Assembly: GCA_002179805.1 (NCBI GenBank)
Contig: NAVB01002494.1
Coordinates: forward strand, 1 to 10,477
Length of the DNA: 10,477 nt
Direction: 5' to 3'
Source of the DNA: Acanthamoeba lenticulata
Taxonomy: Eukaryota > Discosea > Longamoebia > Acanthamoebidae
Positions 1 through 9,400 of the stretch are shown here, in pieces; position 1 is the stretch's first letter, and each line of letters opens with the position of its first letter. A model generated the notes under the pieces. The model saw only the letters and a program-made list of their open reading frames with translations, ran no database searches and was not told the origin of the DNA. Both the position numbers and the translations under genes were made by a program.

Positions 1-1077
1 AACACGTACGTGCGGGTCCTGCTCGACCCAGCCGGGCTGCGGGTAGAGGGTGGGAAGGGACTGGTAGCAGCCGCCCCGGTTGCGACACGAGGCCGCGCGG
101 CTCCCGCTTCGACTCCTGCTTCGACTTCGGCTCTGGCTCTGGCTGCTGCCGCTGGAGGCCGAAGAGGATGATGTAGAAGTCGAAGAAGAAGAGGAGGAAG
201 AAGACGGCTGGCTGGTGTTGCCATCGCGTCGCGAGCCGCTGACGTCGTAGGCGTAGGCGCGTAGGCCGGTCGTACCGACATCTACGCACAGGAGGTGAGG
301 TGTCTCCCCATCGACGTCTTCATCTTGATGCTCTTCTTCGCCATCCTGTTCTTCGTCTTCATCGTCGACATAGTCTTGTTCTTCACTTTCTCCGGCATTG
401 TCGTCCTCGAGCTCGTGAGTCTTGCCCGCGAGAGCGAGCTGGCGACGGACGACGGTGAAGGCGCGCGGGCAGTCCCCGAAGCGCAGGACGTCGCCCGCGT
501 GGACGGGGTAGAACTCGAGCGGTGGCAGGCGATGGTCGTTGACGTACGTCCCGCGCTCACTGTCCAGATCGTGCACGAAGAAGGAGACGGGCGACGCGTC
601 GCGCTCGAGCGCGTCGTCGTTTAAAGATGAAGATGCATGCTGGGCGCGTAGGGCGTCGCTCTCGCTCTTCCCGCGACGCAAGGCGCGACGTAGAGCCGTC
701 CATGAGTTCTCCTTCTTCAGCTTCCTCTCCTTCTTGTCGGTGTCACCACCGTCAGCGCCATTCTGACCGCGAGCGAATTGAAGAATCGCGTGGGTCTTGG
801 AGATGGAGAGATGGTCGATGTGAACGTCACAGAAGGAGAGGCGACCGATCGTGTAGTGTCCCTTTTCCATTAAATCGAAGGTTTCTATGGTGTGGCCACC
901 ATCAAGAGGCGATTCTAGCGAGATTTGAATGGGGAGCTCTTTCGAACGCTTCTTCTTGCCTTTGGACTTCTTCGTGGGCTGCGGCCGCCCTCCCCATGCG
1001 GGCGGCTCGTAGTGAACCTCCTCATCGCGCGTCAAAATAGCTCCTCCATCTTCGTTATCCTTCGCTCCTTCCAACAT
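1..1077 (-). CDS. FHA domain - FGGY sugar kinase (GK5-like) fusion, 3' end beyond window
   Basis: One uninterrupted frame of 359 codons runs from the ATG at 1077 to the window edge; an in-frame TGA lies upstream at 1144-1146 and there is no earlier ATG. Residues ~23-30 contain an EPPAW motif. An FHA domain covers ~74-210: YTIGR (75-79), SKTH (93-96), the RGTYVN loop (175-180) and a VHAGDVLRFG strand (192-201). These are the phosphothreonine-binding positions of the family, and the layout is closest to kanadaptin/SLC4A1AP FHA domains. The FHA carries a ~60-residue charged insert (~104-164). An acidic Asp/Glu linker (~222-258) follows. VDVGTTGLRAYAYD (265-278) is the FGGY-kinase phosphate-binding strand, and LYPQPGWVEQDP (344-355) matches the GK5/glycerol-kinase substrate-side motif. 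Between these two motifs sits a ~55-residue Ser-rich stretch with an RS dipeptide run. Inferred role: an ATP-dependent polyol/sugar kinase tethered by a phosphopeptide-binding module. The catalytic C-terminal half is outside the window, so activity cannot be judged. A hidden intron in the Ser/Arg stretch is possible but not needed. Confidence 0.85.
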   Translation of the reverse strand, partial: MLEGAKDNEDGGAILTRDEEVHYEPPAWGGRPQPTKKSKGKKKRSKELPIQISLESPLDGGHTIETFDLMEKGHYTIGRLSFCDVHIDHLSISKTHAILQFARGQNGADGGDTDKKERKLKKENSWTALRRALRRGKSESDALRAQHASSSLNDDALERDASPVSFFVHDLDSERGTYVNDHRLPPLEFYPVHAGDVLRFGDCPRAFTVVRRQLALAGKTHELEDDNAGESEEQDYVDDEDEEQDGEEEHQDEDVDGETPHLLCVDVGTTGLRAYAYDVSGSRRDGNTSQPSSSSSSSSTSTSSSSASSGSSQSQSRSRSRSRSGSRAASCRNRGGCYQSLPTLYPQPGWVEQDPHVRV

Positions 1078-1459
1078 TTGCCACAGACTATAACGAAAAA
1101 CGAGTTGAAAAGGAACGCTGTACAGGAGTGATATCGCCTCGGGTCAAGTATAATCGATGAACGCGCTATTCTGTACACGGCGGTTCCAGTCGATTAGCTT
1201 CCTCCTCTTCAATTATCACTTTTTTATCTGCGAGCAAACGAGACCATTTCTTTATGTCCAAGTTCCACGTCGCTTTTCCTCCACTCTTCTAACTGCGCAT
1301 TCGCAGGCGCCGTAGGTTCATGTGGTGCGGCTCAGGTTATCGTTGCTCGGTCGCTTGCAACCTAGGAGGTAGTCACCCCGGGTTGCGGGCAAGGCCTTTA
1401 CTCGGCCAGCGGTATTCTTGCCTTCTATCCTTATCCTTCCACACCAAGCCAAGCCCACA
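1078..1459. promoter_or_regulatory. Divergent intergenic region, putative bidirectional promoter
   Basis: These 382 bp separate two divergently transcribed genes, so they should hold both promoters and 5' leaders. On the minus side a TTATAG-like stretch lies only about 10-15 nt before the ATG at 1077, probably too close to be a TATA box. On the plus side the 40 nt before the ATG at 1460 are pyrimidine-rich and end in a CCCACA context. An ATG at 1320 opens an out-of-frame reading frame that would be an upstream ORF if transcription starts before it. I found no convincing TATA box, tRNA or conserved coding stretch. Confidence 0.4.
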
Positions 1460-3995
1460 ATGCTTAGCACTACACAAAGTTCGCTCCTGCTGGCCTTGCT
1501 CTTGCTATTCGGCCTGGTCGCGCTCTCACACGTCGACGATGCCCAACTGCGACCACGCAGCGCCGCGCCAGGTCACTCCTCCGGAGGTACATGCTGTCGA
1601 GTTAAGAAAAGAACGAAAGAGACGGCCCGAAAGAACGAAGCCTTACCTGGCGACGTAAGCAGGTTCGACGCGCGAGCTGCTCGACTTCCAGGAGTCTGCT
1701 GCTTCTGATGCTCGCCACTTCCTCCGCGCATACCCAAGGTTCCCCTCGCTCCCGTTCTACACTCCGTTCCCTGGCAGCAGTTGATCCAAGAAACGCAAAT
1801 CCCAGGCGCACGTGGACCATGTCCAACGTGTCTGAGTTCTGTGCGTGGGACGACGACACAAGCTCTTGCGATTGGATCGCCTACGCGCAGGTCAGTCATG
1901 CCCTCCTCTCACGCATGCGCCTTTCTCTTGTGCTGACTTGGATACGAATGGATCCTACAGGCACTCTCCATCGTCGCGCTTCCATCGCTGGTCATTGGTA
2001 CAACTTGCCAGAAGAAGACGAGTACACACGAGAAGAGTGGAGATATTGATTGTGTTGATGTGATGATGTTGTTCGACTCCAGGCTTGGTGAGCACGATCG
2101 TGCTGGGTGTGCTCTTCTGCGTTCGATGCTGCTGCTGCGTTCGGAAGCGCTGCTGCCTCTTCCCGTGGCGCCGCCGCAGCGGCGAGCGCTTCGTCCTCAG
2201 CCTCGTCCTCCTGCTCCTCGCCCTCTGCTTTGTGTACTTTCAAGACCCAGCCCATCCCAGCTACATCCCCTGAGCTCACTCGTTTGCATCTCCCCACGCA
2301 GCGGCCTGATCGGCGTGAGCCTGCTGGGCAACGTCTGGTCGCACCAAGGCGTTGGCAACACGTCGGTACGCCGCTCGCTCCAGTGCCGCAGTGGCCGCTG
2401 GTAAGTAGTCACCTAACTTTGGGGCCGCTCACAACAGGAGGGGGCGTCGGACTTTGCCGACACCGTGTTCGACCTCACGACCGACGCTGGGACTCTGCTG
2501 CTCTCGATCGACGCCACCTACACGACCCAAGTGACCGAGGCCCTTGGGCTGGCAAGCGACGTGGACGACGCCCTCTCCAACGTGCTCGACATCCTGGACA
2601 AGGCCGAGATCGGGCGGTTGATCTTCTTCATCGTCATCTACGCCGCGCTGTTTCTCGTCGCCCTTTGCACCATCGTCTTTATCTTCTTCTTCCGCAGCTT
2701 CCTGTTTAGCATGTGCGTTCTGTTTTATTCGAAAAATGGGCGCAATTTTGTGATGACTGACCTTTGTCCTCCAACAACGACAACAGCAACTTCTGGTACA
2801 GCTGGCTGGTGTTTATCTTCATCTTCCTGAGCCTCACGTTCTGCATCGTCACCGGAGTGGTGGTGAGCGACGTGTGCGCCGTCTACGACCAAACGCTACA
2901 CGGCAACGTTCGAACCCCGGTTCAGCGTCTATCCGAGGCTTGTGCCAGTGGCCTAACACTTCTTTCCCGATTACCAACAACAGACAAACTCAACGATCTT
3001 CACCAAGTTCCTCGGGTCCGCCTGGGGCGACTGTTCGGCCATGGACGAAATCCTCAACCCGCTCTTTGATGTACGTCCCCCTCCTCTGCTGTCGCTTTCG
3101 TTCTTTTAAAATGAAGGATGGCGCTGATTGGCGTTCTTCTGCTCACGCGAGCAGCAATATAACGAAACGGTGACGGAGGGCTGCAACTACTACGACGATC
3201 TGTGCTCGCGCCCAGAGACCGGCGTCACAAACTGCACAGCGTGCAACTCGACCTCTGACAAGTCGCTCATCCTCAACACGAACGTGCGAGAAGTCTTGTA
3301 CTGCGGGACGGACATGGAGGCCTACTGCCCGTCGAACAGCATCTGCCAAACGTGCAGCTCGTGCGCCTGCTACAACGCGTACGGCTGCCCTGCCTTCCCA
3401 TTTCCTTTCCTATTCCTCGTGTGGCTGATCAGAGTTCGCTCTGGAATGCGCAGCACGCAGACGATCGCGCAGTGCAGCACGAGCTGTCGCAGCCCGGATA
3501 ACCGCAACACGTCGCTCGAGGTCATCACCTACGCCAACCTGGTACGTTTCTATTGGTTTTTGGTGCCTACAAGAAGGTCTCACCGCAGTACCGCAACACA
3601 GATGGCTTCGCTGGACGACATGATCACGCGGGTGAAGCCCTACGCCGGGTGCAACCTCATCACACGCATGGTGGAAGCCACCAACGAGCCCCTCTGTGTG
3701 CAGTACCTGTATGTGCTTTGGCCTTTCGTTCGATGTCTGCCACGTCGCCTCACCGCAACAACTTTTAAACAGGTCTGGCGACTTCCTGCTGATCCTTGGC
3801 ACCATCGGCATCTGTGGCGTGTGGCTTCTCTACCAGGTGGCCCTCACGCTTGCCTACGAGCGGTACGTCGTTGTTGTCGAAGTTGCGATTCACAGCCACG
3901 AGCACTGACGCCCGCCTCCGTCACATTGCTGCAGGTCGTACCGACACTTTGACGAGGAAGGCAAGGACGACGAACAAGAGGCCTCCTGGTTCTAG
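1460..3995 (+). CDS. Tweety/prominin-like five-span membrane protein with signal peptide (14 exons)
   Basis: Exons: 1460-1586, 1663-1738, 1806-1890, 1961-1997, 2083-2233, 2302-2365, 2438-2712, 2787-2907, 2984-3070, 3155-3378, 3454-3541, 3602-3708, 3773-3862, 3935-3995. All junctions are GT..AG and phase-consistent, giving 1593 nt (530 residues plus TAG). Residues 1-~27 are a signal peptide (Leu-rich core, ALSHVDDAQ). A short ectodomain precedes TM1 (~97-122). A cytoplasmic loop with a Cys cluster (RCCCCVRKRCC) leads to TM2 (~145-168). An extracellular helical loop (~169-240) is followed by TM3 (~241-265) and TM4 (~275-298). A large Cys-rich extracellular loop (~299-484) contains N-glycosylation sequons (NETV, NCTA, NSTS). 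Then come TM5 (~485-503) and a short acidic tail ending EASWF. Order and spacing match the tweety/prominin topology and resemble a related plant membrane-protein family. Inferred role: plasma-membrane protein of lipid-rich protrusions or vesicles; channel activity cannot be inferred. The second intron (1739-1805) is the least certain; 1739-1790 also fits the phase. Confidence 0.78.
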
Positions 3996-4097
3996 ACCAC
4001 CAGCAGGGATAGAAGGAGACCTTGTACAATATTTGTAGCGAAAGTTATCTTTATTATATTTATAACAAGTATTCTGATGTCGTCAACAACCACAAGA
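3996..4097. other. Convergent intergenic gap with candidate poly(A) signal
   Basis: About 100 bp separate the stop codons of two convergent genes. The sequence turns sharply AT-rich at ~4025-4078. On the minus strand a canonical AATAAA lies at 4055-4050, about 43 nt after the TGA of the FUSC-like gene, and is a plausible polyadenylation signal for it. No AATAAA is seen for the plus-strand gene. The two 3' UTRs may overlap. Confidence 0.45.
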
Positions 4098-6271
4098 TCA
4101 CCAGCACCACCAGTTCCACCAAATGGAGTTTGGCCGGTAGCGGTGATTCAGCTTTTGTTGCTCTGCTCACATGCGCAAGGAGGAACAAAGGACGATAAGA
4201 ACGCCAACATGAGCACATGTACAACACATAAGCACATGTGTACCGAGTTCCTGGAGGTTGAATCGAAGACATCGCGCGAGAAGCTGCACCGTGGCGGGCA
4301 TCTCGTCGGGCTCGATCGGATGTGGCCCGTGGTGATTGTTCTCCTCCGCCGCCCCGGCGCCTCTGGCCTCCATTTCCGTCGCCCCTCCTGCCTCGCCTTC
4401 CGCAGCCGCCAAAGAAGGCGGGTGTGTCCTCACGTAGTCGAGCCGGGCCGGGTTGCGGATGTGGCTGGCCTCGAGCAGCTGCTTCAGGCTCGTCCTCTCC
4501 TCCTGTCGTGGCCATGAGTCAAAGGTCAGGCCAAGGTTCAGGTTCATCATCATCATCATCACCAGAGGAGGAGGAAGGACAACCTCGCTCAGCACGAGCT
4601 CGTCGGAGAGGAGGCACAGCATGACCTGCAAGCTCAGGAGGCAGAACACGTGTTCAAGCCGCTTGCTGATGAGCGCCAGCGTCTTCTTGGCGCCCTTGGT
4701 CAGGTAGGGCTCCTTCTGCGCCATCCGCACGTCCTGCACGCCGCGAGTTGGTTGACCATAACTGATCAGCGCTTGGGCTGGGCGGCAGTGTACACTGAGA
4801 AGGCCAACGAGGAGCTTAAACGTCTGCTGGGCCTCGGGGCTGGTCGGGACGGTCGCGAGGCTGCCAAACGACTCCCAGATGACCGACTCGGCAAAGTAGG
4901 TTCTGTCGGAGCCATCGTCGTCGTCAAGCAAGATGAGAAACGCGAAGCAAAAAGAAAAAAGAAAAAAAGAGAAGGAAACGACAAACCGAGCGCTGAAGAT
5001 GGACTTAACGGCCCAGCCCGAGGCGACAAAGTTGACCAACGTGGCGGCCAACACGGCTGTCGTGAGCGCGATGATGCGCACGATGAGGGTGGTCACCACC
5101 AGCATGCGCGGCACGTCGCGCACACTCTCCATCGGCTCGTACTCGAACATCACCATCTGCGCCCCTCATGATCATCATCAGGGCCCTGAGGGCGTTAGAA
5201 CTCTGGGGCAGGAACAGGGAAGTGACCTGCACAAAGATGGCCGAGAAGAGGCCGGAGCTGATGTCGCCGGGCGTGTAGCGGTTGGCCACCAGCAGCGCAT
5301 ACATGGTGAAGCACGCCGCTGCTCGTCGACGTGAGACAAACCAAGAGAAGGGAGGGAGGGTCACACATGTGGGTGGGATGGAGCGCACCGATGGGCGTTT
5401 TGAGGACGAGCCACCAGAAGAAGGCGGTGTCGTTGGGGTCGACAAAGAGCGCGGCGTTCACGCCCGTCCCGATGAAGGTGCCTGCAGCGCCCGTCGCTCG
5501 TAAGCCGAGGGTGGGGTTCGAGGAGAGACGTGGGGAAGAAGAACCGATGAGAGAAGAGATCCAAATGTTGAGTCCAATGAAGAAGCCTGAGGAGGTGAGC
5601 GGCGAGATGCACAGGAAGGCTGTAAACACAGCCGAGAGGTGGTCCGGGTTTCGAGTCGCCCTGCGTGTGTGTGCGAGAATGCGTAAGAGCGAGAGCCGCA
5701 CGCAGCTTGCTCGAGAAGGGCGCGCACTTGTCGGCCAGCAGGACAACGACGCTCACGAGCCCGCACTGCGTGGACATGTTGTGGGGAGTATGCCACCAAG
5801 AGAGAACAAATATTTATATTGAATAAATAGTGCCGCCATTAAAATAAATAAATGATAATAAATAGCTGCGGAGGAACGAGGAAGAGGAAGAACCTTGATG
5901 ACGTCCCAGATGGGTGCGTTGGGAGTGACCACGTGCGTCAGCATAAGACGGTCCCGGAGGAGCGTCACCCCGCGCACGAGAGTGCGGCCCATGAGGCCGG
6001 GCCACTTGCCGGGATCCCATCGCGACAGGTGCTCCGTGTTGCTAGAGTTGGGTGCGGCAGCGGCGCTTCCACCTTGTTGTGGAGAGCCGCATTCTTCGTC
6101 GTGGTGGTCGTCGTGCTCGTGCTGCGCGTGAAGGCGCAGTGCTTCTCTGTCTTCACCACCAATACCGGAGTGCCGTGACCTGCTGGAGGGGGTACGCTTG
6201 GGGAAGACTATGAGCCGCTTGGGGCTGCTGGGGGCTGTGTTAGTTCGGGCAGCCTCGTTCTCTTGATTCAT
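4098..6271 (-). CDS. FUSC-like multi-spanning membrane transporter (10 exons)
   Basis: Exons in coding order: 6271-5894, 5765-5728, 5660-5545, 5481-5389, 5318-5227, 5156-4987, 4902-4794, 4733-4584, 4502-4244, 4162-4098. Phases agree throughout and sum to 1470 nt (489 residues plus TGA). The first ~110 residues are a polar, probably cytosolic region with a His/Asp/Glu-rich patch (HEHDDHHDEEC, ~51-61). Membrane segments then cluster at about 128-138, 145-165, 168-188, 195-205 and 210-236, with another at ~258-286. The motif ISPLTSSG followed by a spliced SLIGTFIGTG (~175-184) resembles the Pro-Ser-x-Gly and R-x-x-GT-hydrophobic-IG signature of the FUSC/aromatic-acid-exporter clan, which also includes plant ALMT channels. 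After the membrane block lies a soluble helical part with LLEASHIRNPARLDY, ending in a Trp-rich tail (SIWWNWWCW). Inferred role: export or permeation of organic anions; substrate unknown. An in-frame ATG at 6319 would add 16 residues; 6271 was preferred because the preceding A/C-rich stretch looks like a leader. Confidence 0.68.
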
Positions 6272-6458
6272 GTGTGGTTCTTTTGTTCTTTTGTTTTGTG
6301 TGTATTCCGGACGGACCACTGATTGGTTCTTTGCTTTCTTGTTCCTGGAGTTTCTCCTGTACTCAAATATTAAAAATGATTTTCCGCTCCCGCAACAAAA
6401 GAAAACTGTTTTCTTGCACCACTACGATTTTTGCGTTCATTTATTTGTTAAATATATT
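6272..6458. other. Intergenic region between two minus-strand genes; candidate poly(A) signal
   Basis: This 187-bp gap should hold the 3' UTR of the LRR-ARM gene and the promoter of the FUSC-like gene, both on the minus strand. A minus-strand AATAAA at 6445-6440 lies about 14 nt past the TAA at 6461-6459 and may be its polyadenylation signal. The ~30 nt before the ATG at 6271 are A/C-rich on the coding strand, consistent with a leader. No further gene is seen. Confidence 0.45.
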
Positions 6459-9400
6459 TTATACGGTATGCACACCTGGCTGGCCAACGCGGTAGACGAC
6501 CTTCTTGTCGAGATTCTGGCGGCTGGCAAGGAGCACGTCGACCTCGATCCGCTGCTCGACCTCGATTCGCCTCTTGAGGGCTTCGACTTCCAGCTGCCGT
6601 CGCTCGGCTGAGGAGCTCCGCAGGCCCGTGCCGCCGGCCGGTCTGACGGGTCGATCCAACCACGCCTGCAGGCCGCACAAGTGCTCGTCGTGCTGCATTG
6701 CCGCCCCCCGTTTTTCGTCAGGCCACCCCTTGAGTCCATTTGCTTGTCCAGACAGTTGACCGAACGTAACGAAACGCACCTGAACGACGTGGATGGCGAT
6801 CTGCTCGAGGGTGGGCACAAGCAAGAGGGACTTGCCGATGCTGGCCTCGTACTTGTCGTAGACGGCCTTCAGCGTGACCGTCACGAATTGGCGCAGCTGC
6901 CGGTCGGGTGACCACGACAGACACACGATTCGGCCCAGCAGGCCCTCGTCGATCATCGCCTTCACGTTCGTCGCTGTGTTGTGTTGTCTTCACGTCAGCA
7001 ACAAGATTGACTCAACACAAGAGATGATGATGATGAAGAAGAAGAAGACGAAGGAACTTACGTCGCTTGGAGAGGACAGCGAGGATGAAGGCGCCCAGGC
7101 GCTGCACCTCCGGATGGCGCGAGTAGGTGAGGCGCAGGAAGGGCCGGAGGAACTTCCACTTGATGCCCTGCTCGAGCGTGGCCTCGTCCTCGTCGCGCGA
7201 GACCTCGTGCGGCGGACACTCGTTGATGAAGTTTTGGATCAGCTTCAGCGCGTCGTCGGAGATCAGCTCCGCCAGCGCCAGGAAGCCCATCGCCACCACC
7301 GCCAGATACCTGCCAATATATGCATAAATAAATTAAAAATTAAAATAAATAATAATTGCCCAAAATCGAGTTGAAATACGAACCGAGTCATGAGGCGCTC
7401 ATCGCAGGGCGGAGCGCTGCCGGCGAGCGGCTGGGCCTCGCGCGCCTTGGCGAGCGCGTTGGAGCAATAGGGCGCGATCGCGTCGACAGCGTCCTTGGCC
7501 ACGAGCTCCCTCGCGCAGTTCACTGATGCAGGCGACCAGCATCGCCGCCATCGTCAGCAGGAGCACCACCATCAGGTCGTTGAGAAAGTTCAAGGCAGGC
7601 GGTGAGCTCGGTGGGTACCGTTTTCGGCGATGGAAACGAGGCAGCCGAGCATGTGCCAGCGCGACTCCTTGGGCGAGGTGGCCAGCATGCGCAGCAGCTC
7701 CTCCCCGACGCCCAGCTCGAGCGCCTTCTCCGCCACGTCCTCTGTTGTTTTGTTGTTTTTTTACGTTTTTTCATTTTTTGATTTTTTTTAATAAATTAAA
7801 TCAAGTAAAATCGTACCGAACTCGAGGTAGGGCCAGAGAGCCCCCACACAGGCTTGCCGCAGGCCTGGGCTGACCGTCTTCAGGGCCGGAATGATTGGGT
7901 CCAGCACGCCTTTGACCCCAAATATTTTAAATTTTAGAAAAAGAACGCATCGAAATAGCCAAGGGGGAAGGGTGGCGCACCTTCGGTAAGGAGGAGACGC
8001 TGAAGCTCCTCGCTGCTGGCAAAGTTCCAGACGGCGCGGGTGGCCTTGATGCGCTCGTCGTGCCGGTTGGCCTGGCCCATGAGCGCCAGCATGCGCGGGA
8101 TGCCGTCCACCTTGGCAAAGTACCGCTTGTTGTCCTCTGCCTTGGGCGAGTCAAACGGGATGAAGTACTCGTGCGCCAGCGGCCTGAGCAAGATGATTAC
8201 AATGTTTCGTTCGTGTCAGACGCTTAGTGTCTCCTTCGAGGAGTTGTAGGTGGTCTTGGACGTACCGGAGGCCTTTGGCCTGCTCCTCGGGGTCGTCCGA
8301 GTAAATGCGCTGAACGAGGTGCTTGATCTCGTCCTTCCGCGCCTCGGGGCACTGCTTGGCCGCGTAATTGGGCAGCATCGTGTTGCGATCCACTTCCAGC
8401 TATGGGTGATGGGTGATTGTGAGCAAAAGCGTGAGCCTTGGCCGCGGCCCGCCTTGATGACCACGTTGGCAAAAGCGAGCGTAAAGTTGTACCTTGATGC
8501 CGCGAGTGCGCGCGGCGTTGATCGAGAACGGGAACTGCGCTTCGGCTGCAACAAAGTAAGTCAATTTCTGAAGGGCGACGAAGGACTTGTCGATGAGCTT
8601 TCGGAGGAGCTCGTCGCGCAGCCGGAACGGGCAGCCGAGGTCGAGCTCACGTAGCTGTCGGCAGTGCTGCGCGATGGCCTCCACACCTCGCCCTGCACGA
8701 GCGGGCACAAACACGAAGGACACGCCGCGCGTGCGTCAGCCAATGCGATCAGATCGGGCCCACCGGATCATGAGCAAGCGCCGTGTACCGCCGATCTTAG
8801 TCAAGGCGACGTTGAGGATGCGCAGCTGCGGACAGTGGCGGGCCACAAACGTCAACGACGCATCTCTGCCCGCCGCCACGACACATAATGAGATCTTTTT
8901 AGTCCAAGTCGATAAAGTAAGAACCAAAAGAGAAATGAGGCGCGTACCCAATGTTGGTGCAGTGGGCGAGATGGAGCGTCGTGAGCGAGGCGCCGCAGTG
9001 CGAGGTGAGCTCGATCAGACAACGGTCGTCGAGGCCGCGGTTGCCCTCCAGGTGGAGCACTCGGAGGGAGCGGAACGTCTCCACCAGCGGAAGCATGCTC
9101 CCGTATGTCAAGTTGCTGTACCCATCCATGTGCAGCTCCTGCATTTCAACATAAACATTCATTAATTTAACAATCTTTTTATGTTTTAATTGATCAAGAA
9201 TATCAGCTGCTGTGACGTACCTCGAGGTTGGCAAAGGAGGCGGCATACTTGTGGGCCCATTCCTTGATGCCCTTGTCCACGGACACGCCGCCGAGGACGA
9301 TGCGCTTCGCATCGCCGTCCTTGGCCCTGCACGACAAGGGCCCGCTTGTCACGTGAGTTGACTGGACTCCACATGCAAGCGCTCATGAGAGTGGCGCTGC

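Noticed and set aside
295..624. Plus-strand frame with a Phe/Leu/Val-rich start resembling a membrane helix
   Set aside because: It is the reverse complement of the acidic Glu/Asp linker of the FHA-kinase gene, which reads as Phe/Ile/Val codons on the other strand.
1739..1781. Coding-like continuation FPSLPFYTPFPGSS after exon 2 of the pentaspan gene
   Set aside because: The frame stops at TGA 1782 and does not join the next clear exon. A 67-nt GT..AG intron (1739-1805) joins the exons in phase and has typical length, so this stretch is called intronic, with some doubt.
2905..2925. GTTCGAACCCCGG, resembling a tRNA T-loop
   Set aside because: The flanks cannot form the 5-bp T stem or an acceptor stem on either strand, and the segment lies inside a phase-consistent intron (2908-2983).
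4167..5156. 329-codon minus-strand open frame read as one exon
   Set aside because: It spans four exons and three stopless 3n introns of the FUSC-like gene. The intron segments are pyrimidine-rich or low complexity and have good splice sites.
8250..8654. 134-codon plus-strand open frame opposite the LRR-ARM gene
   Set aside because: It is antisense to well-supported exons and has no recognisable domain. GC-rich coding DNA often opens antisense frames.
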